NCBI GenBank assembly: GCA_902702965.1
Contig: CACRXP010000031.1
Location: 1,956,367 to 2,020,366, forward strand
Direction: 5' to 3'
DNA from: Spirometra erinaceieuropaei
Lineage: Eukaryota > Platyhelminthes > Cestoda > Diphyllobothriidea > Diphyllobothriidae
Length of the DNA stretch: 64,000 bases
The notes under the pieces are model-generated. The model ran no database searches and was not told where the DNA came from. It saw nothing but the letters and a program-made list of their open reading frames with translations. Positions 47,001 to 55,400 of this stretch are shown here, in pieces (positions within the stretch are counted from its first letter, which is position 1; each line of letters opens with the position of its first letter). Position numbers and translations under genes: made by a program.

Positions 47001-47120
47001 ATAAGGTTCAGACACAAATGTGGACTGGGAAACTGGACCAACGGGTATAATACGGTTTTCAGGAAGGGGGGGTCTTTTTAGACCAACTCTAATTTTCAGT
47101 TTATTCCAGCAGTTGACCAT
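21945..47120 (-). CDS. ATP11: P4-ATPase, class VI (ATP11-like) phospholipid flippase; seven exons, C-terminal exon missing
   Basis: Seven minus-strand exons (47120-45915, 45069-44605, 43409-43323, 39963-39772, 33640-33269, 30552-30322, 23078-21945) join in frame with GT/AG borders into 1,229 residues. Visible in order: two membrane segments (about 75-111), actuator motif DGET (186-189), PISL in membrane segment 4 (356-359), phosphorylation motif DKTGT with Asp409, nucleotide-domain KGA (641-643), TGDK (779-782), hinge GDGGND (899-904), then about six membrane segments. Family knowledge: P4-ATPases flip phospholipids from the outer to the inner leaflet, usually with a CDC50 subunit. The class VI assignment rests on remembered similarity around QGYEDWLRH, LEEMGQ and the segment 7-10 region (LFEQ, NKP-like motif). 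An in-frame TGA at 47153-47151 precedes the ATG, supporting this start. Introns total about 21 kb and are full of repeats. The model ends at a GTAAGT donor; the last exon is not identified. Fold and class are sure; the paralogue is not. Confidence 0.93.
23230..24310 (-). mobile_element. PLE relic in P4-ATPase intron 6 (reverse transcriptase end, GIY-YIG traces)
   Basis: The minus-strand translation from about 24305 reads LLHFLDVLLEGRPDGSV, then a stop, SVYQKETWSGQYTNFASFVS, LQRK, and a linker ending in AEKKTL-like sequence. FLDV...G...SVYxK...YTNF is the conserved thumb-proximal motif of PLE reverse transcriptases. Below 23700 there is a weak trace of the GIY-YIG region. It contains many stops and shifts. 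Confidence 0.65.
24350..24650 (+). repeat. R1 repeat, copy 7 (intron 6)
   Basis: CGACTTGCGCGTGAGCTAC, AAAGTGATAGGGGACTTGCG, AAAGAGTCAAGAAGATCTG, GCCCAGGCGTACCATCA and distal TTGACTTTTGCTATAGTGCA. It borders a PLE relic on each side. Confidence 0.6.
24677..24753 (+). mobile_element. PLE reverse transcriptase palm fragment
   Basis: The plus frame reads SLLTNVPLDETID, close to the PLE palm motif SLFTNVPL-E-I. It follows directly on an R1 repeat copy and is opposite in strand to the relic at 23.2-24.3 kb, so it is a separate piece. Confidence 0.55.
25259..25395. repeat. Telomere-like tract inside imperfect inverted repeats (copy 3)
   Basis: AATTGAAAGGGGTTGGG on the left and CCCCCCTTTGAAATTTG on the right flank CCTAACCCTAGCCCTAATCC and similar units. 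The segment CCATTGTCCTAA is shared with copy 2. Confidence 0.5.
25991..26069 (-). repeat. tRNA-like SINE head A
   Basis: Minus-strand copy of the same head, with TAGCTCAAGTGG and GAGTTCGAATATC. Base changes break part of the acceptor stem. Confidence 0.68.
26292..26348 (-). repeat. Truncated tRNA-like SINE head B
   Basis: The T-arm half and variable region are present (GGGATTCGAACCC on the plus strand), but the sequence stops after GTACAGCCAACG and the A-box half is lost. Confidence 0.65.
26392..26470 (+). repeat. tRNA-like SINE head C, cloverleaf largely intact
   Basis: The acceptor pairs GCCTCG/CGAGGC; the D arm is GCTC...GAGC with A box TAGCTCAAGTGG; the T arm is GTGGG/CCCAC with B box GGTTCAAATCC. 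A long variable region suggests a class II (Ser- or Leu-like) origin. The anticodon stem is poor and there are other family copies, so it is called a SINE head, not a tRNA gene. Confidence 0.7.
27889..28871. mobile_element. Long foldback element, copy 5 (best preserved; intron 6)
   Basis: Arms of about 375 bp (27889-28262 and 28498-28871) surround a loop of about 235 bp. Accidental 61-codon frames on opposite strands of the two arms (27901-28086 plus, 28859-28674 minus) differ at only five residues, showing how similar the arms are. Termini are ATGTGCTAACTCATG and its complement. It has no protein of its own. Confidence 0.88.
29405..29500 (+). repeat. R1 repeat, possible fragment
   Basis: ACGTGACTTGCGCGTGAAT matches the R1 core start; what follows has drifted. 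Confidence 0.3.
30322..30552 (-). CDS. ATP11: P4-ATPase exon 6 (residues 775-851)
   Basis: Acceptor CCTATAG is followed by VWILTGDKEETAVNISYSAG and the exon ends DGASLNYALT at donor GTAAGC. TGDK (779-782) is the conserved phosphorylation-domain motif after the GIQ of exon 5. The 231-bp exon is in phase 0 on both sides. Confidence 0.93.
30560..32340. other. P4-ATPase intron 5, stretch without recognised element
   Basis: Short frames only, none with a motif or splice context. Confidence 0.5.
32345..32428 (-). repeat. Degenerate tRNA-Arg(TCT)-like sequence
   Basis: The minus strand reads CCGTGGCTTAATGG, then GCGTCGGACTTCTAATAACC. The D-loop and anticodon loop (CTTCTAA, anticodon TCT) closely resemble eukaryotic tRNA-Arg(TCT). 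The B box is lost, so it is a pseudo-tRNA or SINE remnant. Confidence 0.45.
33194..33259. other. Assembly gap (66 N) in P4-ATPase intron 5
   Basis: The run of N begins 9 bases past the exon 5 donor. It lies in the intron and the flanking coding sequence is intact. Confidence 0.95.
33269..33640 (-). CDS. ATP11: P4-ATPase exon 5 (residues 651-774)
   Basis: Acceptor CCTGTAG is followed by MCKLGNLTSY and the exon ends TLRALTEAGIQ at donor GTGAGC. It contains CTGIEDKLQEGVPE, which leads from the nucleotide domain back into the phosphorylation domain. The N run at 33194-33259 starts just 9 bases inside the following intron, so it does not remove coding sequence. Any reading frame continued through the gap is an artefact. 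Confidence 0.93.
34237..34486. repeat. Telomere-like tract inside perfect 22-bp inverted repeats (copy 4)
   Basis: Termini 34237-34258 and 34465-34486 are perfect inverted copies containing TATGTAGCCGCACCTGA. The word GTAGCCG-ACCTG is shared with copy 1. The right part of the interior reads CCCTAACCCCTAACCCTAGC. It lies in P4-ATPase intron 4. No clear target duplication was found. Confidence 0.72.
34490..36220. other. P4-ATPase intron 4, stretch without recognised element
   Basis: A G-run near 34926 and short frames; nothing else seen. Confidence 0.5.
36222..36279. repeat. Perfect 14-bp inverted repeat with 30-nt loop
   Basis: CTTTACTACTACGA (36222-36235) is mirrored by TCGTAGTAGTAAAG (36266-36279). 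Located in P4-ATPase intron 4. Confidence 0.7.
37640..37975 (+). repeat. R1 repeat, copy 8 (intron 4)
   Basis: GGTGACTTGCCCATGAATTA, TAGTGATAGCAGACTTGCG, ATCCGGTGTCAGGACAGAGG, GACCGAAGGCGTAGGAGGG and GCACCTAGGCGTACCA. Confidence 0.6.
38480..38760 (-). mobile_element. GIY-YIG fragment of a PLE (intron 4)
   Basis: Within the minus frame 38895-38503 the segment NYVRETGGPLWTRTAEHATA followed by TRRGEISSQVATHL matches the GIY-YIG core and helix (YVGETGR-L-TR--EH---RR-----SQVA-H). The G of the YIG motif is replaced by R. The flanks are not recognisable. Confidence 0.62.
39772..39963 (-). CDS. ATP11: P4-ATPase exon 4 (residues 587-650)
   Basis: Acceptor GTTTCAG is followed by VVTVQNRTALRYRLLDVLDF; the exon ends CKGAETSMIPR at donor GTACGC. 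KGA at 641-643 is the conserved lysine motif of the nucleotide-binding domain. An acidic loop (TDDESTDFD) between strands is consistent with a surface insertion. The 192-bp length is a multiple of three. Confidence 0.93.
40118..40203 (-). repeat. tRNA-like SINE head D
   Basis: The minus strand reads TGGCTCAGGTGGTTAAAGCG, then GTTGGCCGTACTCAAGCC: the same head as A-C with more changes and a damaged B box. It lies in P4-ATPase intron 4. Confidence 0.6.
40321..40399 (+). repeat. tRNA-like SINE head E
   Basis: GCCTCGTAGATCAGGTGG, then GTTGGTTGTACTGAAGCC and GTGAGTTCCAATC. It forms an inverted pair with head D across a spacer that resembles the spacer next to head A (GCTGCAACG, GATACGGTAAGCTGACTG). 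Confidence 0.62.
40420..43320. other. P4-ATPase intron 3, stretch without recognised element
   Basis: ATGGGTTGACTCATGAGG at 41556 weakly resembles a foldback terminus. No gene or full repeat recognised. Confidence 0.45.
43323..43409 (-). CDS. ATP11: P4-ATPase exon 3 (residues 558-586)
   Basis: An 87-bp exon starts after acceptor TTTTCACAG with ASSPDEKAFVESC and ends DKTGFL before donor GTAGGT. ASSPDE with the preceding YQ is the conserved nucleotide-domain motif. Both flanking introns are phase 0. Confidence 0.93.
44011..44057. repeat. Perfect 22-bp inverted repeat with 3-nt loop
   Basis: Arms 44011-44032 and 44036-44057 (GAAGGCGAAGGCACGATCAC plus two bases, and complement) are separated by GGA. 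A direct repeat CGGTATGACATA lies at 43998-44009 and 44098-44109. Located in P4-ATPase intron 2. Confidence 0.9.
44605..45069 (-). CDS. ATP11: P4-ATPase exon 2 (residues 403-557): phosphorylation site and start of nucleotide-binding domain
   Basis: Acceptor TTTGTAG precedes GTG CAG TAT, giving VQYLFSDKTGTLTEN with catalytic Asp409. The exon ends DEYDYQ at a GTGCGT donor, and the next exon restores the family motif YQASSPDE. The segment after LCHTVRV (about residues 494-550) is a basic, low-complexity insertion with seven consecutive lysines (501-507) and a run of alanines. It lies where P4 nucleotide domains vary in length. The 845-bp intron upstream shows no recognisable element. Confidence 0.94.
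45915..47120 (-). CDS. ATP11: P4-ATPase exon 1 (residues 1-402): N-terminus, TM1-TM4, actuator domain
   Basis: The exon opens with ATG after an in-frame stop 11 codons upstream and ends LEEMGQ followed by donor GTACCA. It holds the N-terminal cytosolic tail, membrane pair TM1-TM2 (about 75-111), the actuator domain with DGET at 186-189, TM3 (about 300-322) and TM4 with PISL at 356-359. PISL replaces the cation-binding PEGL of other P-type ATPases and marks the P4 class. A 402-codon uninterrupted first exon is large for a gene whose other introns are long. Antisense frames here (for example 46480-46764) are shadows. Confidence 0.95.
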
Positions 47121-47329
47121 GATTGTGTTCCTTTGAGGCGCGGTTGGAGCTCATATTTCAGACCACTTAAACAGGTCCTGTGGCCAATGAGTAATTTGTA
47201 ACCACGCGATCCAGGCCTGGTCGAGACACCTTGTTTAATTCTGTGCAAGGTCGTGAATGAGTATATGCTCGGATAAACAAAGGACTTCATAAAGGTCCTT
47301 ATGAAGATAAGAAAATTATTTTTCTCTGG

Positions 47330-48420
47330 GCAAGCTCACCGACAAAAAGAACAATATGCCAGCAGAAGTGTGGCAGCCATAAAAGAATTTGAAAATGGGG
47401 CTGGATGATCGCGCTCTCTTTGGAACGACCAGTTGCAGAAGCCCTCAAAAAATGCTTATCATTAAGAGCACAAACTGTACCAAAGACAGGAGGAGGGGCA
47501 AAACTGCTGCAAAATAAGACTTAAATCACGCATGAGCTATCCAGACAGTATGCTGCCATCACTATGTGTTGGCACCCTCTCCTACGCAAAACTAAACGGC
47601 CTTTATTCAGAACTTACCTTAACCCTGAAGTGCACCTAACGTTCCACCTGACCGAGGCAAAGGAAAGAATAGCTAATACCTAGCCCGCTTATTCAGCTGA
47701 TACCTCCAAGAACCCGAGGATGCTTGGACAGATTCCAGATGCATTTATGCCCGGGAGAGCTAGGTTGTTTATTATCAAGCGCACTGCAGTTTTTATTAAA
47801 GCTGTCGCTAGGAAACGGACAACCAACAAAGTTACTGCTATTACAGGTCTGGCAGAGCCTTGTGCAGCAGCTTTATTGACCCACATTTGATGCCGGGTGG
47901 ATAAGCTGATTATGATTCCTCCCTGAAAACAATCGCAGAAAGAACCCATATATAGCTAGAGACGTATAACTTCGAACTGTATAGATTCTTACCCTCTAAA
48001 CCTGGAGAAAGTTGATGTATTTAGATGCCTAGGAATCTCAGTATGGTTTCCGCAATCAGCTATCATCGTGCTCGACAACAAGGTGAAGAAGACATTATTC
48101 AGGCTGGGACCGATGAAACGCGCCATTTAAGTTCCTTTGGTTCTAGGCATGAGGAAGTACTCGTGAGCTTCGCCGCGCAGCATTCAGAAATAAATCAACT
48201 GTAGTGTGAGCAGAGTACCTGCAGTTCCTCAGAGGGAACCACAGCGAGTGGAATCACCCATATAAGATTAGAACATCTTTATGTTCCTCTTAAGGAAAGG
48301 CCTTAATCATTCCACGTTCAGGCTTGCATTCAAAGACAAATCCATAAATTTTGGGGGATTCCGTAGTAGTGATATCAAAAATTATCTCTTGAATCCTTGC
48401 CATTGCCTCTTACTGTGTTA
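47330..48420 (+). mobile_element. Possible decayed retroelement sequence
   Basis: The plus translation contains NPRMLGQIPDAFMPGRARLF and, further on, VDVFRCLGISVWFP, which weakly recall the palm and later motifs of reverse transcriptases. Stops are frequent and the order is unclear, so this is only suggestive. Confidence 0.25.
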
Positions 48421-48805
48421 AAAAGGGGAGAGTTCACACATCCTGCCGCTCTCATGCAAAAAAGCCTAAGTGATTGACCGTGGAGGTTTGTCGTCGATTA
48501 GCGAAACATCCCTTTCTAATAATCTTCGGGAGAATACCTATTTCCCGAAGGAATAAGGAAGATCAGGTCAGGTTATCCCTGAAGTTGGAGCAAAACTATA
48601 AAGACAAATGAGGAATTGAGAACAAACTGTCATCTTAATGCGCCAGTGGGAGCTAGGCAGTGACAGACCTAATGCGAGACCAGCAACTGTGGTCAGACAT
48701 CGAAGTTCCAGTGAGCACAATAGAGTCCTAGTGGGCTTAATGGTGAACAAAGAGGAGGCTGCTTAAAACTTGCGCGTCAGTATGACAAAGACTACTTCTG
48801 TGGGA

Positions 48806-49712
48806 TGTTCAGTTCAGTTCAGTTCAGTTTATTGAGGGAAATAGGCGTAAGCCTTTGAGTACCCTATTTGCAACGTAAAAAATGTGTGGTGTACAGATAG
48901 ATGTTCTGGGCTGAAATAGTTCGAACACGCCCATAATGGTGGGACANNNNNNNNNNNNNNNNNNNNNNNNNNNNNNNNNNNNNNNNNNNNNNNNNNNNNN
49001 NNNNNNNNNNNNNNNNNNNNNNAAGAGGGCAACAGTAGACTGGATGACCCAGGTATATCGTCTCCAGGCAAAACAGAAATCCCATCACTTACAGCAAGAG
49101 GCTTAGTTGAGATGGCTTCCGCGACATGTAACTTTTTTGCGACATCGCTTAAGACATCGTGCGTAGGAATCGAGTCTCCCTTTATCGGCGGCTTCATTTT
49201 CATTGTCCTGCTGTTACCGGCGTCTGGGGTTTTGGCTGTTGAGTTGCTACTCGTGTTTGAAGATTCCCCCAAGGAGATATTTTTGCGCGTTTTTTGCGTT
49301 TTGCTCTTCGTTTTTGGGGTTCTAACGCTGGACACGTTCTGACCGACTACGGTCTGTTTCACGAGCGTCCTTAAATCAGCAAGCTCCTTTTCCAGTTGTT
49401 CTACTTTGATTTGAATATCTGCGCACCCACCACAAGGCTCGTCTTCGTACCTCACACTTTTTGCGGTATTTACGCTTTTTGCACGCTTTGCTGGTCGTTG
49501 GCTGGAGGCGAAGGTAGAGCGAGCACAGGTTCTGGATGCGAAGGACAACTCACCGGACTTATCTTCCAAAGAGGTGCCGTCGCTGGCCGTACTACTACAG
49601 TTAGCTTGCTGAGAATCCATGAACTTCGACGTGATATAATATGTATAATTTCGCTTTCGATGTTATAACGAATACGTCGGCTTATATATGACGAATTAAA
49701 GTGAGTATTCAA
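48806..49712 (-). mobile_element. CR1-like LINE, copy A: 5' ORF start and 3' end around an assembly gap
   Basis: The minus-strand frame from 49620 (MDSQQANCSSTASDG) carries DEPCGGCADIQIKVEQLEKEL and a basic SKTQKTRKN stretch, homologous to the start of copy B. After the N run (49022-48947) comes the element's 3' end, closing with repeated AGTTC units at 48808-48830 and TTTATTGAGGGAAATAGG. The endonuclease and reverse transcriptase are therefore missing, either deleted or collapsed into the gap. Confidence 0.8.
48947..49022. other. Assembly gap (76 N) inside LINE copy A
   Basis: A run of N separates the 5' ORF and the 3' tail of one LINE copy. By comparison with copy B about 3.5 kb of element would be expected here, so the true gap may be much larger than the N count. 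Confidence 0.95.
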
Positions 49713-49714
49713 AA

Positions 49715-50700
49715 CTCAATAAGCGAAAAAATACTTGAAATCCGATAAATTTTGTTGAATTTAATCAGAAGCGACTTAGCCCTTTCCAGATCTCGTGGGA
49801 CTTGAATAACTGCAGACCTTGAAGGATTTTGAGTGATTGGTTTTCTAGGCTGTATATCCGTAAATCGGTTGCGTAGCCTGTTGCGTTGTCAGCTGAACCG
49901 TGCTGATAAACAAATTGCACTTAATCCAGGTTCCTGGCAAATTTCGATGCGTGAAAAAATATTCCAAAAATGCACAAAGTAATCCTGTACGTACGGTTCC
50001 AGTATCAATGTCAGAGACTGTAACTGTGGGATGGTAACCAAGTCGAAATTGTCCCAGTTGGTGCGCAGAATAATTCCGTCGTGCTCAGTTGGGCTCAGTT
50101 TGTTTGGGGAGGGCACCTCGTTTTGCGGAGAAGACGATTCGTGCATTGGAAAAATCAAGGTTACTGCTGAAGGATCGTGGGATATAAAAGCGCATACGGA
50201 GGGGGAAATTCGAGCCGATAGGGTAAATTGGCGGCGGAGGCTTCTCAAGTACATAGTCGTTATCTTTCATAAGCATGGAGAAAATTGTCAAAATATGGGG
50301 AAAATAAAGGTTAATCGAGGCAGTGTTAAGGGGAAGGCGCCGTTCCCTCTTAAAGCGTGTTGAATAATTGATCATTTGATATCGATTGGCAGATTATTTC
50401 AAAGAAAGCAAAAAGAATGAACGCTGAAAGTTGGATGAGTCTGAAGTTGGTATAATCAAGGAAGAAGTACGAAGGTTGTATTGGCAACCAACAGGCTTAA
50501 GGACTAAAATGCAATGTAAACTTGGCTACAATTAATGGGACAATGGAGACAGAATCCTGCTTTTTGTCTCCGAACTCATAGATATTTCAAAGTTGACAGC
50601 TGACACCTATTTTAGTAGGAAGCATTTGGGTGTTCTTATTTAAGTTCTTTCCAACAAAATGGCCTTTGCAATTTTGATGCTTAAAACAACTATCTCCGTC
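49715..50700. other. Stretch without recognised gene
   Basis: A 121-codon minus frame (50254-49889) has no motif. It may be further decayed LINE sequence. Confidence 0.4.
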
Positions 50701-50702
50701 CG

Positions 50703-51211
50703 TTAAACTAGAGGACGGGCAGCAATATTAAACAATGCGACGGAAAAGCATTCAATAAAATCAAGGAGGTCAAAAATATGAGAAATAGAGCTACAGATCT
50801 GGGCGGCTTTGGGCGTAGTTCTACCGATATACGGCGAGATGTTTAAATTATTGGTGCAACGTAAACCACAGTCCTTTGTGGGGAAACACTCAGTCATCGA
50901 ATGTCTAGAAAATCACAGGCTAAGGTAGCCTTTCAAGGTCAACACAAATGTAACGACATCATGAAGGGGACAATTCTACTAGTTATGTTGAGCTCCATAT
51001 GGAAACCGCAAGCAAGTAGACGTTGACTTGGTCCAGGCAATGTTGTGTCGTAGATTTTGGAAAAGAACTGTACGCACTTGATTGCATCACCATAACTGAA
51101 ATGTTGAGACTGCTTAACTGCCGACAAATTATCGCAGATGTTCAGCAAAAGAAGACCTAATACTGTGCCTTGGAGGACACGGCTCACAATAAGAATCTCA
51201 TAGGAGAACAA
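50703..51211 (-). mobile_element. Reverse transcriptase relic of a second LINE type
   Basis: The frame 51211-50939 reads VLQGTVLGLLLLNICDNLSAV, then a decayed YADD-like box (SYGDAIKCV) and LLACGFHMELN. This is the palm of a LINE reverse transcriptase with a jockey-like motif order. The frame 50897-50703 (ISPYIGRTTPKAAQICSSI) fits the thumb that follows. It differs from copies A-C and is a separate insertion. The frame is broken. Confidence 0.7.
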
Positions 51212-51340
51212 TTCCCTGATAAGACCTTAACTTTCCGATTGCATATGTGTTACTTTATAAGGTCCACGAGGAAACTTGAAGTGCTAAAATCTTCCAGTTT
51301 GAATGGGAACTGTCCATGCGGCATTCAATCAGGGACATTA

Positions 51341-51433
51341 CTAGCCCCCGGGGCCAGACGGGGCTATCGCGTCCGTAGCCCCGTCATAGCCCCGCCCAAA
51401 CGGGGCCCAGCCCCGTCTGGCCCCGGGGGCTAG
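51341..51433. repeat. GC-rich perfect 25-bp inverted repeat
   Basis: Arms 51341-51365 and 51409-51433 begin CTAGCCCCCGGGGCCAGACG and its complement. The 43-nt loop and right flank repeat the word AGCCCCG or its complement several times. Much richer in GC than its surroundings. Confidence 0.9.
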
Positions 51434-51788
51434 ACGGAGCCAGACGGGGCTGGTGCTAGCAGGGATATTAGGACTGCAGAGAAGTGAATAAATTCATAAA
51501 AGACCTGCAGCACTTTTAACAAGAACGACCAATCGAAAAAGCGTGTTCCAGGGAGCTACGACCTTCATAGGTTATGCAACAATCAGCAATTTTTTCGACA
51601 ACAATTTGTCTAAGTAGTTGCGCGCCTGAACGCAATATTCCAACTTTGGCCGAATAAATCTTCCAAACGCTCCACCAAAAGCCCTTCGTCAGTATTAAGA
51701 AAGGATCGCCTTGTCATGCCGAATTTACCCTTGTCATCTGTGCTACCTTTACGCAGTAATACGATGGCTTGAGGTTAAACGTAATCCA

Positions 51789-51843
51789 CCGGAACCAGTC
51801 AATGAGCTAAATGATGGTCTATTAGCTCATTGACTGGTTCCGG
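51789..51843. repeat. Perfect 22-bp inverted repeat with 11-nt loop
   Basis: Arms 51789-51810 and 51822-51843 (CCGGAACCAGTCAATGAGCT plus two, and complement) surround ATGATGGTCTA. Confidence 0.9.
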
Positions 51844-51879
51844 TTGGCGACCTACCGTGAGGTAGTGGTATCCAAATCT

Positions 51880-52140
51880 CAACGGCTTCGTGTGGTTAGA
51901 TCGTAATCAAGTAGGTCAGCATTTCTTAAAGTTCAAGGTAAGGAATTACACACCACACTATTGTTGCAGACAATCTAAGTTATTTTGTGATTGTAGAGAA
52001 TCTTCCGGCTTCTCTGTCAATTTCCACAATTTGGGATCATCGGCAAGTATAACGTCTCTGCAATTCAGACAATCCAGGCAGTCGTTCGCAAATACTATAA
52101 GCAGAAGAGTTCACTACAAAACGTCGCTGTGAATGATTGT
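51880..52140 (-). mobile_element. Reverse transcriptase fragment (LADD box)
   Basis: The minus-strand translation reads NDCLDCLNCRDVILADD, then PKLWKLTEKPED and an L-rich stretch: the catalytic ADD box followed by KLW, as in copies B and C. Stops separate it from neighbouring sequence. It lies between the relic at 51.2 kb and the 3' end of copy B. Confidence 0.62.
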
Positions 52141-52499
52141 CCATTCTGTTTTAACGTTATCAATACAAGCACACTGAAATCTGCCTGTAAGAAACTCAGC
52201 TATCCATTTCAATAAATCCCCATTCACTCTCATTTAAAGTTATTTAGATACAAATCGCCTGCCGAAGCCTGTCTGAAGTAAATGTACATCGCGTCTACGG
52301 ATACACCCATTTTAACCGACTTCGTCCAGCTGTACATGGATATGAGTTGGTTTGCACGATAGGATTGACCTCTTTCTTAATCCATTCTGGTGTAAAAGGA
52401 CTAGTTTTTGCTAAGATCTTGCATTGTCTTTGTTTTATTATTTTTTCATAAGTTTTCTAAGAGATTCCCCTCATCTGCTCAGTCTTTCACGAGAATGGT

Positions 52500-55400
52500 T
52501 TTCAGTCAGTCAGTCAGTGTATTTGAGGGAAATAGACTTACGCCTTTGAACTTCCGATTTGCACATAAAAACGATAAATAAGCAAAAAACGTGACGAAAT
52601 TACAGCATTATATGAATGCAGACATCGATTCACATATGTCACTGGTATCGTTGTTGAAAAGTCACATAGTCCGCTTGTTGCTGCAACATATATCTCTCAA
52701 GCCGACATTTAAATGTGCTCACAGATTGAGACATGACAATCGTCTTTGGCAGGTTATTCCACGGTTCCACGACACGGTGGGAGAAGAAATATTTTCTCAC
52801 ATTAAATCTACCCTGGGACACACGTAGCCTGAATGGATGTCCCCGCAGATTTGTTATAGTGGCGAGTTGGAAAAAGTCATCTCACCGAAGGGCGCAGTCC
52901 AAGTCACGCACTATACGGAAAGTTTGTATCAAGTCTCCGCGCAAATGCCTATAAATCAGAGGAAAGAGATTAAGGTTAGTTAGGCGGATCTCTTACGGCA
53001 GTGCACTTTGACCTCTTATTAATTTTGTTGCTCGCCTCTGCCCCCTTTCTAGCAGATTGGAATCCAGCTGCGTCCACGGTCTCCAGGCCTGAATCGCATA
53101 TTCGTGATGCGGCCTCACAAACGTGCCGAAGACTTTTGAGAAGCAGTCATCATCGAAAACTGTGAATGTCCGCTTGATGGCATATAGCATTGAAGTTGCG
53201 GTCTTGGCCGCCTTACAACATTGTGTAGAAGGCTTTAGGCTGTCTGCAACCCAGACTCCGAGATCTTTCTGCGTTTATGCATCTCGGAGTGGCGTTCCGT
53301 TCAGATGGCATTGTCGCGTATTAAGGGTCTGATTTCCGAGGCGCAGTATGGTACATTTGTTCAAACTGAAACACATGAGCCATCTGCGGGACCACACGTC
53401 CAGTCGACAAAGAATTTCATGGAAGTTGGTCTCATCGTCAGCATTCTGGATGACTTTCAAAATTTTTATGTCATCCGAAAACATGGCACAATCACAGTCA
53501 AAGTCATCTGCACAATCATTGATGAACAAGAAAAGAGGGTTGGTCCGAGCACCGAGCCTTGTGGAACCCCACTCTATGAATGTGCTCCTTGATTGATGTT
53601 GTTCTACGCAGACAAGTTTGGAGCGGCCAACGAGGAAATTCTCGATCTACTTGAGAAGTTTGCCGCCGATGTCCATTATTCTCAACTTGTACAGGAGACG
53701 TTGATGCGGAACATTGTCGAACGCCTTCCAAAAATCCATATAGGCCACATGCACAGTGTGTTTTGCGTCCAGTGCTCTTGTTCAACTTTGCATTGTATAT
53801 AGAAAGTTCGTTGCATATGATCTTCCCCTACGGAAACCGTTTTGTGCATTGGACAAGAGGTTGTGGCTTTCCAAATAAGCCATCAACTCCTTTTATGGTT
53901 TTCTTCATCACTTTGCATCAGCGTGATGTCCGTCTGCCGGTCGGCAGTTGTCGCGAGAGCACCGCTACGTCCTTTATAAAGGGACGTAATGTGGGCCGTC
54001 TTCCAGTCTGTGGGAAGGATTCCAGCATCAAACGATTTCTGGCGCAGAAAAGATAGTGGCTTGGCCAGCTGTCTGGCAAGCTCAAAGAGCAGCTTTGCTG
54101 GGATCTCGTCTGGACCGAGCGATTTACATTCCTTCAAGCTTTCCAGTTCTTCCAAAATCGTTGCTTCTCGAAAAACGATATCTTCGACAGTGGAATCTCC
54201 CATGTTCTCAGAAGTAGTTGGAATAAAGTCTGTTACTCTTGTGAAAACGGATTGAAAAAAAATCGATAAAAATGCTCAGCTTTATTTGTACAGTCTGATA
54301 TCTCCAAACCCTCATCATTCCTCATGACAGGAGTGGGATTTATGTTACGTGTGCCCTTCCGCAAACAGCTGTAAAGCAATTTTTACTTTTTGCCGGCTCG
54401 GTGGAGCAAATTACTCCCGAAATCCTGTCGTCTCCTGAAATTCAGGCTTATTACGTTATTTCTTCGAACTTTATATTTTGTAAACGCTGCATTGTTGTGG
54501 TTTTCGCTAAATTTCTTCCACAAACTTTCTTTTTTGTTGATCTTATTTTCGAGTTCTCATGTTAGCCACTGAGGGCGGTTGGATGTCCTAGGCTTTGATA
54601 ATGGACAGTGCCACTTCATTAGATGCAGCAACTGATTCTTGAATAAATTCCATTCCTTGTTAACGTTTTCGGTGGAGACAACATCCCAGACTATTTGCGG
54701 TGTCTCAGCTCTCATTTGGCAAAAGTCCCCTTTCCATATATTTTGCCTCGTATCGTCTTTTATATACGGTTCAGAATAGAGCTCGTACTCCCATAAAAGT
54801 ACTGCGTGATCACTTCGACCGAGCGGGTGTAGGTAGCACACCTCAGCTATACTGTCAGGATCTTTAGTGAAGACAAGTTTCAGACAACTGGCTTGTTGCC
54901 CTCCACGCGCTCTAGTTGGAAACAGGACACGTTGCCTGAGATGAGCTTCTAGGATTGTCTTTCGTACACGGTAATCGAAGGCATTATTCGAGCACTGCGC
55001 ATGCGTATCGTTCCATTGAATCCAGGGTGCATTAAAATCCTCCATGATAGTGCGGCAGCGAGCCATCATGACCGTTCTGGCGTCATTGTTCAAGACCTCT
55101 CTGTCCCAACGTAATTCATCCCTTACAGCGAGCCGTCCCAGACGAGCTGACCTGAAGTCACACGACCAACAGCTCGGGCATACCTGCGTCCGCGCAGTCG
55201 CAGCTGCCCATGCGGCCACTTGAACGCGCCACTCCCTGCAACCAACAAAACAAGCTACTCGGACATCACCCCCTCGGAAAATGAAACACACACTGACTGG
55301 ACACCATTTGAGCTTGGACCACAAGCCTACAAAAGCGACCGCCACCACTATTTCAGGTACTCTCAGGCATCACTGGACGTGGTCAACACCAGCCCTGGCT

